A stretch of 29,408 nucleotides of DNA from Calcarisporiella thermophila CBS 279.70 (Eukaryota > Calcarisporiellomycota), in assembly GCF_041956535.1 (NCBI RefSeq), contig NW_027192217.1, positions 14,749 to 44,156 of the forward strand. Direction: 5' to 3'. The notes beneath the pieces are model-generated. The model saw only the letters and a program-made list of their open reading frames with translations, was not told the origin of the DNA and made no database searches. This document shows positions 9,619 to 19,972 of the stretch, one piece after another. Each line of letters opens with the position of its first letter. The stretch's first letter is position 1. Both the position numbers and the translations under genes were made by a program.

Positions 9619-10852
9619 CGCTAACTTGTGTATGACCAGTTCAAATATTGCAAGCTTATAGCATCCTAAGCATTTAAAATATCTGTGTTACTACCCTTTA
9701 AAGTTGAAGTTCAATTCACTTCCTAATATCACGATGAAATTTTTTTATGAATCCTTCAATTATCCATTGAATTTTACTCGGCTGTAAATAAAACATGGCA
9801 CTCCTACCAAGAAAGCCAAAAAAAAAAAAGAGGTTAACAACAAGAGGAAAAATAAAAAAAATTGCTAATCCATCAATTCGTTGAGACACTAATAGTCTAG
9901 TATTGCCTTAAAGATTACTTTTCATGTCAAATCCAAAATAAAACCATTGTCTATAAGTATTTAACCTATTCAGATCTAATAGTCATTGCTTTGAAATAAG
10001 CATCAACGTCATTTGACTACACTTTAAATTATACTGTACATTCGAAACCTTAAATATTAAAATCTCGCACTCGGTCCTGAAGAATGGCGGCGAAATTTTA
10101 TATCCCAATATTATAAATTCAGTAGTTGCAACTCAAGAATGATCACCGATGCTCATCAAAGTCTTGATAAATTATTTAAACCTTTCAAACATATCCTTAA
10201 GTGATTTAAAAGGTCCTTTGTTTAAATACTTTTTCACATATAAAGTTTTAGACTATTTAGTTATATCTATGTATATCTTTTTAATTTGGCTTCTTTTAAT
10301 CTCATTGTTGCTATCGATTTGTGCGACCACGACGCCTATTACAGTGCGCGTGTTTTTGATAATGCATACTGCTATAAATATGTGTTCTATAATATTATAA
10401 AAACTCCCTAGCCACATATATACCAAATAATGCTCTCATTAGTTTAGAGAGAATGATACTTAGACTTCGAGACTAACATTCGACTTTTCATATCCTCCGA
10501 TCTTATTTGGTAGAATCAGCTAATTGGCTTGGTAAAATTTTACAGATAACAATACAATGCTCCCCATGACAGCGGATGCAGTGCTAGAATATTATTGAAC
10601 CTAAAAATTGCTACCTTATAACAGCTGTATTAATTTAATTGGTTTTTTTCTAGATAAATCTAATAAAATAACACACATAATTAACAAAAGCAAAAGCTAG
10701 CAATTGGCAAGTGTAAAATCCAGCATTTCTTTTCTTGTTATAATTATAATTCTTTGCCCTTGGTAAGCATCTCAACCAAGTGGCTATACTTTTATAAATT
10801 TATTCCCCAATTATTTATATAATTCAATAAAGAATGAAGATGTATAGTTCTC

Positions 10853-10876
10853 AACATATAATATAACATATAATAT
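10853..10876. repeat. 12-bp tandem duplication
   Basis: AACATATAATAT occurs twice head to tail without mismatch. It is AT-only apart from one C per unit, about 290 bases upstream of CSN5, and is most simply a replication-slippage product. Confidence 0.7.
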
Positions 10877-11163
10877 GGTGCAGTTGCCATTTTATCAGAT
10901 ATTATCTTTCAATTGTCATCGTAAAGTAAACTTTTTATATTTTTATACTTTTCAATGTGGATATACATGTTTTGATATTACTATACTCAGGACCTTCAGT
11001 ACTATGTGTGCAAACTCATATCTTCTGCAACCACATTATATTTGCCTCTCCAGTTACGATTTAGCCACATTGCTCTAATGATTTAGTGGCTTAGCAGCTA
11101 CACTTTTTGGCCACCACGAAACCTATAATTTTTCTAGTAAATAACATTTCAATTAAATTAAGA

Positions 11164-12492
11164 ATGGATGCCAGTAACGCACTCAAGAACTGGCAACTTC
11201 AAAATCAGATTATAACAGTGGAAGAGCCAGATCAAATCTATTATTATGATCGCCAAAAGCAACAGCAGATTTTAAGTTCGCGACCATGGACTAAAGAGTA
11301 AAGTATTATCTGCTGTTGAGTTTCGAATCGAAAGTAACAAATTGTTATATTTTAGTCCCCATTATTTTACAAAAGTAATGATATCGGCTGTTGCGTTAAT
11401 TAAAATGGTAATTTTTTAAAGTTTCATCCTCTTTAAACATGATGGAAATAATATTTAAATTTAATTAATAAATATAGGTTATGCACGCGAGATCTGGAGG
11501 ATCTATTGAAATCATGGGCCTCATGCAAGGCAAGATTTCTGGTGATACGATGATAGTAATGGATGCCTTCGCGCTTCCCGTGCAGGGAACAGAAACACGT
11601 GTCAATGCTCAACAGGAAGGAAATGAGTACATGGTTACATATATAGAACGCATGCAAGAAATAGGTAGACATGAAAACGTAATTGGGTGGTATCACAGTC
11701 ATCCAGGATATGGATGTTGGCTGTCAGGAATTGACGTTAGTACGCAGATGCTCAACCAACAATACCAAGAGCCGTTTTTGGCAGTAGTGGTAATTTAATC
11801 TGCCCTCTTCAACTTATCCAATGAATAGAAAATGAAATTCCTTTATTTTATTGTTAAGATTGATCCAAACCGAACCATTTCCGCTGGCAAAGTTGAACTT
11901 GGAGCATTCAGGACTTACCCGCAAGGTTACAAGCCCCCTGATGAGGAGGCCTCCGAGTATCAAACGATACCGCTCGACAAAATTGAAGATTTTGGGGTAC
12001 ACTGCAAACAGTAATGTTTACCCCCTACCTAGCCTTGTGTGTTTATATTAACTAAAATGGATTGATTATAATAGGTATTACCAGTTAGAAGTTACATATT
12101 TTAAATCGAAACTCGACACACAACTCCTTAGCTTATTATGGAACAAATATTGGGTACACACTTTGTCACAATCTCCATTATTAACGGTGAAGTTCTCTCG
12201 CATTATCCTTTTACATTCACAATTAATATATTCTTTCCTTTATATATAGAACCGAGATTTCATGTCGCGTCAAATGATGGATCTGGCAGAAAAAATCGAC
12301 CAGGCAGATACACAATATCTCCAGAGTGGTCGTATGGGAATATACTCGGGAGGAGCTAATGGTGAGAAGAGAAAATCAGAGGAAACTCAACTCACCAGGA
12401 TCAATCGCGATAGCTGTAAAATAAGTTGCGAAGCGGCACGCGGGCTAATGTCGCAAGTGATTAAAAACATGCTCTTTAACAAATCAAATTAG
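11164..12492 (+). CDS. csn5: COP9 signalosome subunit 5 (CSN5/JAB1), JAMM deneddylase
   Basis: Six exons (11164-11297, 11356-11407, 11478-11789, 11859-12010, 12075-12186, 12250-12492) encode 334 aa, the usual CSN5 length; introns are 58-70 bases with GT...AG ends. The MPN+ domain carries the full JAMM zinc site: Glu ~73 (IEIMGLM), His ~135 and His ~137 in [16 protein letters not shown], and Asp ~148. Typical CSN5 text includes [53 protein letters not shown] and the C-terminal RGLMSQVIK. Rpn11 differs clearly in these segments. CSN5 removes Nedd8 from cullins and so regulates SCF ubiquitin ligases; in filamentous fungi the complex controls development and secondary metabolism. The start is chosen at [10 protein letters not shown] because it matches the family N-terminus (WQLxNxIxTVEEPD); an upstream in-frame codon at 11107 would add unrelated residues. 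Confidence 0.97.
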
Positions 12493-12829
12493 TTTTTTTC
12501 TATATATAAAACAAGGACGACAGTATCTATGAGAGTCAATGGGCATACTGTTTTTGATCGTAAAAGCATTTTTCAATTGGAATTTTTAAAGGAATTATTA
12601 GTGCAGTGTGATCGTAGGAAAATCACCCACACAGATGCGTATGGAAACCTAAAAAAAAAGCTCGAGCTTGAGCCACACTGCAGTCTATTCCTTCCAATAC
12701 AACTCCAACGAAATCAGCACTCCAACACCTGCATATTATTAAATTTAGCGTTTTTCGGATTTTTGAAGCATTTTATTCCCGAATTATTAAAATACCAAGT
12801 ACAATTAAACCAGAAATACTCAAAACATC
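12493..12829. other. intergenic between CSN5 and TatD, with an inverted repeat
   Basis: 337 bases between tandem genes. It holds a perfect 9-bp inverted repeat (TGCAGTGTG at 12602-12610, CACACTGCA at 12674-12682) with a 63-base spacer that includes GCTCGAGC. A 102-codon open frame from 12529 runs past the TatD start in another frame and resembles nothing; I do not call it. The stretch presumably holds the CSN5 3' UTR and TatD promoter. Confidence 0.4.
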
Positions 12830-13807
12830 ATGTCTAGTACTCCCAAGGCCAAAATGATTGATTGCCACGCTCACATCTACCCATCATCCATTGGAGAATC
12901 CCTTTCAACTCAACTTGATCGTGCAAAACCACTTGTTCATGGAATTATATCAGTCCCCGTTACCCTTGCCGACGCACATGAAATTCTGGACCTCTCGCAA
13001 AACACATACAAAGACTTTATATTTGCAGGCGCCGGTCTGCACCCTGACCAGAATGGGCGCTGTGTACGAGAGGATGAAATGTTGGCTCTAGAGCAATTTG
13101 TGCATCAAAACCATTCAAAATTAGTTTGCATAGGTGAGGTGGGATTAGACTACACGCCCTATGTTTTTGCTTCTGCGGATAATCCAAAGGGAATGACCGA
13201 GGACGGCCTTAAAAAGATGCAAGAAAACGTCTTGGCGAGGCATATAAAATTATCTCGTGATTATGGGCTGCCGTTGAACGTACATTCCCGATCGGCAGGC
13301 CATTATACTATTGATACTTTGGGAGCGTATGGAGCGCAAAAAGTGGTCTTACATGCGTTTGACGGAAAGTAAATATATTATACTCTTCATGTTATAAGTT
13401 GTCACAGTAATGATGATTTAATGTAACCATCTTTTAGAGCCTCATATGCACTTAAGGGAGTCGAAATGGGCTATAATTTTTCAGTTCCTCCATCTATTAT
13501 TCGCTCGCCGCATAAACAAACCTTGGTGTCTAAATTACCACTCTCACATTTATTACTCGAAACAGATTCGCCATGCTTGGGTCCAGAGAAAGGAGTGGAT
13601 AATGAGCCGGCAAACATTATTGTCTCAGCGCAAGAAATTGCAAGGATTAAAGAACTAGATATTGATGAAGTGGTAATATTCAATCTAATGCTGAATTTAT
13701 CATACTTTAAATGTATTTCTTTTTTTGTTGATCTTCCGTAGATAAATGAAACCACGGAAAATGCTCTCGGTTTATTTGAACACCTAAAGGGAGCTATTCA
13801 ACTATAA
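12830..13807 (+). CDS. TatD-family metal-dependent hydrolase (TATDN3-like deoxyribonuclease)
   Basis: Three exons (12830-13368, 13438-13672, 13742-13807) encode 279 aa; the two introns are 69 bases each with GTAAAT/TAG and GTAATA/TAG ends. Metal ligands of the TIM-barrel amidohydrolase fold are present: IDCHAHIYP (HxH at ~13/15), GEVGLDY (Glu), NVHSRSAG (His), LHAFDGK (His) and LLLETDSPCLGP (Asp). The order and spacing match TatD enzymes, closest in layout to the TATDN3 branch. Family members are Mg-dependent 3'-5' exonucleases or DNases linked to DNA repair and apoptotic DNA breakdown. The short last exon restores the normal C-terminus (NALGLFEHL). The stop lies only 36 bases from the stop of the convergent Gir2 gene, so the 3' UTRs must overlap. 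Confidence 0.93.
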
Positions 13808-13843
13808 GTCATAGTATTTCCGCATCCTTTTTATTTCGGTACA

Positions 13844-14854
13844 TCAGTCAGTCCCACGGATACTATTTAACACCTCATTTTCCTCTTCTTCATCGTCTTC
13901 CAAATCTTCATGCTCGAACAGCGATGCATCCACTGCAACCCCCTCATCCATAATTGCCATGTCGGAGGCAGCGAGGTTCCGATCTTGCTCGAACAATTGC
14001 CGTCCTATTATAATAAAAAGATAAATTACTTGAATTTAATTGACATGGCATAGAGAGCTCCTACCTGTTAGTTTCTTTTTCTCTTCCTTTCCTTTGCTCT
14101 CTTTTGCCTCCAATTCAGCCATTTCCCTATCAAACCTCTCTTTCCACTCCAAAAATGATTGTACCGTTACTCGTGTTCCCTGGAATTTTGCTTGCTCTAA
14201 TTCCAATTCCCTCTGTGCACGCTCTTCAGCCTCACGTTCGCGATCAGCACGGATTTGCTCGACAAGTGTAGTGAGAAGTTCCTTAAGCTGTGAAGCAAGT
14301 GTAAACACCATTGCCATTCCTAATGAATTCTCGGCCTAAATTTGCAAATAAAAGTCAAAAAGGAGAAAACCATAGGTTGAATATAGCGTAGACCTACCGT
14401 CTCTAAGAGCTGTGACTCAAGTTTCTCGATATGTTCTTGAGAAAGTTTGCCTTCCAAAATTTCAAGTGAGAGCGCTGGAAGTTCTTCTGGATAAGTAGAG
14501 GTGAAATTGACCACAAGCCCAAGTGCCACTGTGTTAAACAAAAGCTATGAATTTCCATGCTCTTAGCCATCATTCATATAAATCAGTATTACATGTGTCC
14601 TCTGCAATTTGTTCATCAGGTTCTACGCGTATCCGAATGCTTTTTGAATCTAGCTCTATTATAAAAGAATCCTTAGCTTGAGTTAGATCGGCTAATCGGA
14701 AAAGATTGAATTTACGTTCGAGTTCATCGGGATAGATAGATTGTAAGATTTCGATTTCTTGCCTCTGTTCCTCTCCGTAATCTACTGAAATATGAACACA
14801 ACGTTCAATATAATTTAATGTAATACTAATCATGCCGAATTGCTCACCTGTCAT
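13844..14854 (-). CDS. RWD-domain protein Gir2/RWDD1 (DFRP2), DRG2 partner
   Basis: Five exons (14854-14848, 14784-14593, 14528-14398, 14335-14065, 14004-13844) encode 253 aa. The first exon is only 7 bases (ATGACAG); splicing over intron 14785-14847 gives MTVDYGEEQRQEIEIL, the expected start of an RWD protein. The RWD domain (~1-115) includes LQSIYPDELE and FTSTYPEELPALSLE. A charged coiled coil rich in Glu/Arg/Lys follows (~130-165), then the DFRP C-terminal motif GTRVTVQSFLEWKERFDRE and KLTGRQLFE across the last splice. The acidic tail is typical. In yeast, Gir2 binds the GTPase Rbg2/DRG2 and Gcn1, linking translation to the Gcn2 stress response. Introns are 60-64 bases. The gene is divergent from CysA and tail-to-tail with TatD. 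Confidence 0.93.
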
Positions 14855-15806
14855 TTTATATATAATAGAATAGTGGCTGGCGGAAAATGTTTAATGGAGA
14901 AGGGAATGATGTATTCAAAATGAAAAGAGGTTTATTGATCAACTTTGTAAATAGTGGTCAAGAATGACTTCGATTTTAGGAAATTCAAGTCGAAATTATT
15001 GCGGTTAAGTATAAAAGTTAACGTGTGAAAATTCGAATGATTTTCTATGTAATTTAAGATATTCTGCATAACTTTTATTGAACCATCAATTGCACACTAA
15101 AAAAATAGAAAAATATATAAGCTTATATGCATTCAAGTTTGATATGATTGTAAAATAAGAAAACTATTCAAATTCCTAGTGTAATCCTTAATATGAACAA
15201 TCAAAATATGCCCAAATAGGTATATGTATTTTTTTGGCAAGCGAGCGCTCAAGCAGTCGTCTATCATGGCGTTATTATCACCTGAGTAAGAGATGTATTC
15301 AATAGATAATCAAGATCTCGGAATAAAAAAACAAAAAATATCAGCAGCACACTATGTTATTTATTAAGGAAACTCTAATATGGATTATTGCTTCGGCATT
15401 GACAGATAGAACTAACTTACCCACTGATATATGTGAGTCATTTAGTATTTCCGGAAACTGGCAGTAGTAAGATAGAGACTGAATGGCAGTTGCTTTATTA
15501 ATTAACGATGTGTAATCCCTTAGATTACTACTTCTCCTGACTAGTTTAGGAAGTTCAAAGCAACTTTCCCGATGGATAGTGAAAGCATAATATAATTATG
15601 CTCGCAGCAAGGGTATTTAGAGAAACTTTTGAAAGGTGGCTTGATAACTATCCCCTCTTGCTTAATATTAGTCATCGAAGAGATTTGTTGCCACATTTAC
15701 CGCCGCATATACAATTGCGCAATTTTTAGACTGCGATATATTGGCTGTGATTTAGGCTCGAGTTTGTTAAATAACGACCACATTCATTCTGAACATTCAA
15801 ACCATT
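14855..15806. other. divergent intergenic region (Gir2 / CysA promoters)
   Basis: About 950 bases with no supported gene. An 85-codon open frame at 15629-15886 starts with an uncommon codon, overlaps CysA exon 1 in another frame and looks like chance. TGAGTCA at 15434-15440 is a candidate Gcn4/CpcA site. I searched by eye for snRNA, tRNA and box C/D signatures and saw none convincing. Confidence 0.4.
15434..15440. promoter_or_regulatory. Gcn4/CpcA-like site TGAGTCA upstream of CysA
   Basis: Perfect TGAGTCA about 370 bases before the CysA ATG. Sulfur amino-acid biosynthesis genes are known targets of cross-pathway control in fungi, so the position is plausible; the match could still be chance. 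Confidence 0.3.
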
Positions 15807-17653
15807 ATGTCAACGAAAATTCTACGAATAAGCAGATTTGCAGCTACCACGCTAAGGCGAAGTTATCTCTATTCCCCTCGATGTAAATTAACTTCCTAAT
15901 ACTACAATTCTATCCCCTCAATTGCCACTAATGCTCTTTTTTATTTTCTCCAAAACTAAAAGCAATTCACACCACGCGTGTCCTCGGTTCTGCAACTCTA
16001 CCTGCCTCCTCCACAACCACCGAGCCGAATGCTAAGAAATCTTCTAATCCTCCTCTCGATTTTCCATGTGTGGATCAGCTTAGCCAACGTACACTCTCAC
16101 TAGACGGTGGTCCAGAGCCGGAATATGATAAAATCGTTGAAGGCTACTCTACCTTTCATTATGCGCAGCCATTCTCACTCGATCATGGAGGTTGGCTTCC
16201 TGAATTTGAAATTGCATATGAGACATGGGGAAAATTAAATGAAAAACGAGATAATGCAATTTTGTTACACACTGGTTTGAGTGGAAGTAGTCATGCTAAG
16301 AGCCACGAGCGAAATATGAAGCCAGGATGGTGGGAAAAGTTTATCGGCAAGTTTCTCATGCTACTCTCTTTAAAAACGTGCGTGTTGATTTTTTTATTTC
16401 GTCAATAGGTCCTGGTCTCTCCATAGATACAAATAAATTTTTTGTCATATGCACAAATGTTCTAGGCGGATGCTATGGCTCAACCGGCCCTTCGTCTATT
16501 GACCCTGCAGACGGTGAGCGCTATGCTACACGATTCCCCATTTTGACAATATGGGATATGGTTCGCGCTCAATTTCTCTTGTTGGACCACTTGGGAATTG
16601 AAAAATTGCATGCAAGTGTAGGCAGTAGTATGGGTGGAATGCAGGTGAATATCATCATTTTATTTTCAAATGATACCTGTTTAATAACCAATATTTAGTC
16701 CCTTGCTGCCGCTGCACTTTTCCCTGATCGCATCAATCGGCTGGTTTCAATTTCCGCATGTGCTCGCTCACATCCTTATTCTATTGCCCTTAGACACACG
16801 CAGCGCCAAGTACTTATGTCTGATCCTAACTGGAATAAGGGCTTTTACTACAATGGAATTCCGCCTCATATAGGCATGAAAGTAAGCTTGTGTGTTCTGA
16901 ATATATAAGGTGGCGTGATCTAACTTTTTCAATTTTTTTTCTAGCTTGCAAGAGAGATTGCCACCATTAGCTATCGCTCTGGACCCGAATGGGAGCAAAG
17001 ATTTGGTCTGAAGCGTGCTCAGCCAAATCAATCTCCTGCTTTGTGCCCTGACTTTTTGATTGAAACCTATCTAGATCATCAGGTATTATCCTATTGCGAG
17101 AATTTAGACTGGCGCCTCTATGGTTATTTAATAATTAATTCAATATTCTCAGGGCGAACGGTTTTGTCTACAATATGATGCCAATTCTCTCCTCTATATT
17201 TCAAAAGCAATGGATATGTTTGATATGTCTGCTTCAACGATGGAACGTCTCAAGAAACAACGAGAGCAAAATGCAGTCAGAGAGAGTCGCTTAAGGGAAG
17301 GAGGCTCTTGCCCAACGAATCGTTCTGCGCTCGAACCCACGACTCTCGTTGAATCACCATCAAAAAATGAAAAGCCAGCACACGTATCATCCTTTGCCGA
17401 TGTGCACCCAGGTATTGAGGATTTGGCAGCTGGTATGGAGGCCATTCAGATGCCGGCACTTGTGCTTGGGGTGCAGTCTGATATTCTTTTTCCCGTATGG
17501 CAGCAGAAGGAAATTGCCGAATGCTTAAGAATGAGAGGTCATAAGCGAGTCACTTATTATGAACTTGATTCGATATACGGCCATGATACATTCCTTATTG
17601 ATTTGGCGGGAGTGGGTTCGGCTGTGAAAGGGCACTTGGAATTATTGGACTAA
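15807..17653 (+). CDS. cysA: serine O-acetyltransferase, CysA type, mitochondrial
   Basis: Six exons (15807-15882, 15963-16346, 16409-16644, 16699-16881, 16945-17082, 17153-17653) encode 505 aa. Exon 1 plus the start of exon 2 give a mitochondrial presequence rich in Arg/Ser with no acids ([31 protein letters not shown]). The alpha/beta-hydrolase body carries GSSMGG with Ser ~227, Asp ~449 (QSDILFP) and His ~483 (YGHDTF). Segments [18 protein letters not shown] and [10 protein letters not shown]-like [10 protein letters not shown] fit A. nidulans CysA and S. pombe Cys2 rather than true Met2. These enzymes make O-acetylserine from serine and acetyl-CoA for cysteine synthesis; databases often label them homoserine O-acetyltransferase. 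Intron 16347-16408 is GC-AG (GGCAAGTT donor); it joins [13 protein letters not shown] exactly as the family requires. Specificity is inferred from subfamily resemblance. Confidence 0.9.
16347..16408 (+). other. GC-AG intron in cysA
   Basis: The donor is G|GCAAGTT and the acceptor AATAG|GTCC. Reading through meets a stop at the end of the intron, and the nearest GT donors give the wrong phase or an intron of about 30 bases. Using the GC donor restores conserved FIGPG. The +3 to +6 bases AAGT are the strong consensus usual in GC-AG introns. Confidence 0.85.
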
Positions 17654-18198
17654 ATTTAATTTGTTGTAGTATTGTTGAGGTGCAATGTTCTTTATGAATT
17701 TCTCCTTCCTCGACCTCATCCCGCCAATTCCCGACTATTAACTAATTAAATGAGAGATATGTCATAGCAAAAGAGAAAATACTGAAAATTGACGAATACC
17801 AAAGCAATGTGTCACATGTCTCTAGCATCACATGCAGTCAATTTAGTATGCACCTGAGGGAGCATTCTAGCAAAATGCCATGGTTCAATACATAGATCAG
17901 TAGAGCCATTTGGCGTTAAGTTCCCGTGAAAATTGAGAGTAAAGATGCATCTAATACGAAAAAACCCTACGCAAACCTAAATACGCCATTGTAATTTGGC
18001 CAGGTTAATAATAGCCCCTTAATTTTCTGGCAAGTAACCGATGGCCCAGCTGTCATTTTCCGAAGCGTGGAGACTGCAGATTTCTCACGCTTTTGAATGA
18101 ACTTTTTCCCTTTGGCAATAACGCGCACTGAATAACATCAGTCTTCCCACCAAATAAATCAAGTGCTTGAACATTACTTTACTTCTGTTCTCTCATTA
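17654..18198. other. intergenic between CysA and IDO
   Basis: 545 bases holding the CysA 3' end and IDO promoter. A short imperfect hairpin (AGCGTG at 18064, CACGCT at 18086) lies about 110 bases before the IDO ATG. No TATA box or gene is evident. Confidence 0.4.
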
Positions 18199-19972
18199 AT
18201 GGTCCAGAACATTGTGCTTCAAGATTTCGATATTTCACCCCGTACGGGATTTCTTCCTGAGGAGCCTCCCTTGCAGCGTCTTCCTGACCCGTATTATGAA
18301 CCGTGGGAGAATGGCAAGTTGAATATCCTTTTACGTTACGTTGAGGAACATTAAGCTAATTCTAATATGCTTGCCCATGTCAGTTGTGAATGAGTTAACC
18401 CATCTGCTTTTGGCGGGACGATTAAGAGAGAAAGTTTTAAAGGTTCGCTTGAAATGGATTCAATTCATGGTTGAATAAATTGCTTAACACTCTATATATG
18501 ACAGCTTCCAATTTTGGACATTTCGCGTCTTGGATCAGAACGAGAGTATCAACGTGCATTTGTCATCCTGTCCATGCTAGGACATGCTTATGTATGGGGG
18601 AAGCATGAGCTGGTGTGTGAAGTAAGTTTCTTATAATTATTTTTCCGTGTGCCAGGGGTACTATCTTGCATTGATTCAAATCCACTCATTCTTTAAATAT
18701 TAGATATTACCAGCAAGTTTAGCAATTCCGTGGGTAAAGATTGCTGACCATCTGAACATGTGTCCGGTTGTGTGTCATGCTGCAGTTGTGCTTTGGAACT
18801 GGCGTTTGATCTTCCCCGAAGATCCCATTAACCTAAGTAATCTCGCCACACTTCATACCTACACTGGAAGTACGGACGAATCCTGGTTTTATCTTGTGAC
18901 GACAGCTATTGAGGCAACAGGGGCGCCTGCACTGCAAGCTATTGTCGATGCTATAGATGCGGCAAACGGTGAGCACACTGAGAAGGTGATCAATTGCTTG
19001 CAGGAGATTCGCGAGGCCCTTGTGCGCATGACAGAGACTATTTTGCGGATGTATGAACGGTGTGATCCATATTTCTTCTACTGGAAACTAAGGCCATATC
19101 TTGCGGGGTGGGAGAATATGGCAGAGGCAGGCCTTCCATATGGGCTGATATATGAGGGCATTACTTGGAAACCTCATGAGAATGGTAAAGAAGATGGTGG
19201 TGAGAACAATCCAAATGGAAAACAAGAGGAGGATGAGGAGGCATTTCTTAAACGATACAGACGATATGCGGGCGGTAGTGCTGCTCAGAGCGCTCTGATT
19301 CACGCCTTAGATATTGCCCTGGGAGTTGAACATTATCCGACAGGAGAACGCCCGAATTATCCCAACAAATCGCCGGCTCCCAATGACCGCTATAATGCAC
19401 TAAATGACAGCACCGAGAGCAAAGTTACGCATGGTAATAATTTCATAGAACGTATGCGTCAATACATGCCGGGTCCACACAGACGCTTTCTTGAGCGACT
19501 TCGACAGGTCTCAAACATACGTGCGTTCGTGGAGCGCTCAGATTGTTCCAAACTCCGCGCTGCCTACAACGAATGTCTCCAGCAGCTGCGTGTCTTCCGT
19601 GACAAACATGTGCAAATGGTAACCCTTTACATCGTGATTCAATCGAGGCGTGGCCCAAGTATTTCGCACGGAGGATTTGCAATCGCCCATGGGACAGAGG
19701 CCGCCAAACAAAACGTTGCCCCACCTTTGCCAACGAGTGACGGGTTGGAGGCAGATGAGCAAGGGAAACAATCGAAATCGGCTAGTCAGCACAACTTCCT
19801 CTATCCACAGACGGTCCTTTCCACCTCTCCACCAAGTACCCAGCAACCTCCAAGTCTGGCCAGAAGGCTCAGCGCTTCAGCTAGTATTATCCGAGGTACA
19901 GGCGGAACTAATGTGATTCCGTTTTTGCAACAGGCACGTGATGAGACTTCGGAAGCTAAAATTTTAGATTAG
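18199..19972 (+). CDS. bna2: indoleamine 2,3-dioxygenase (Bna2/IDO)
   Basis: Four exons (18199-18313, 18384-18442, 18505-18621, 18704-19972) encode 519 aa. The IDO fold is clear: DISPRTGFLP and LPDPYYEPWE near the start, RAFVILSMLGHAYVWG, then LATLHTYTGSTDESWF, RCDPYFFYWKLRPYLAGWENM, YAGGSAAQSALIHALDIALG, RMRQYMPGPHRRFLERL and the haem-ligand helix FRDKHVQMVT with proximal His ~399. The C-terminal signature GTGGTNVIPFLQQARDET is intact. The enzyme opens the indole ring of tryptophan with O2 to give N-formylkynurenine, the first step to NAD and kynurenines. The protein is longer than most IDOs because of an acidic insert (~255-277) and an ~80-residue low-complexity insert before the C-terminal signature. 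Intron 18314-18383 has a GC donor (GGCAAGTT); the second intron has a weak GTTCGC donor. The start is the first ATG in the coding frame. Confidence 0.93.
18314..18383 (+). other. GC-AG intron in the IDO gene
   Basis: The donor is ATG|GCAAGTT and the acceptor TGTCAG|TTGTG. Splicing yields PWENVVNELTHLLLAGRL, which fits the IDO small domain. Reading through adds residues foreign to the family and hits a stop at 18352-18354. A weak GT donor at about 18333 would give a 51-base intron and extra foreign residues, so the GC donor is preferred. Confidence 0.75.

Larger units (their letters stand above)
9577..11163. other. long AT-rich intergenic region
   Basis: Almost 1.6 kb separates the divergent secreted-protein and CSN5 genes, the longest gene-free stretch here. 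The only sizeable open frames (83 codons at 10149, 67 codons at 10875) are AT-driven, hydrophobic and unlike any protein I know. A perfect 12-base tandem duplication lies at 10853-10876. No tRNA, snRNA or transposon signature was recognised. Confidence 0.45.

Noticed and set aside
10149-10400. 83-codon hydrophobic open frame
   Set aside because: The Leu/Ile/Phe-rich content follows from AT-rich sequence; there is no start context or resemblance to a membrane protein family.
11164-12492. Alternative identification as proteasome lid subunit Rpn11
   Set aside because: Flanking motifs ([31 protein letters not shown]) are those of CSN5.
12529-12837. 102-codon open frame between CSN5 and TatD
   Set aside because: It runs over the TatD start in another frame and contains an inverted repeat; no protein resemblance.
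15629-15886. 85-codon open frame before CysA
   Set aside because: It overlaps the CysA presequence exon in a different frame, and the CysA exon is supported by splicing and family match.
15807-17653. Annotation as Met2 homoserine O-acetyltransferase
   Set aside because: The mitochondrial presequence and the [14 protein letters not shown] and CARSHPYS segments fit the CysA/Cys2 subfamily better; the specificity is still untested.
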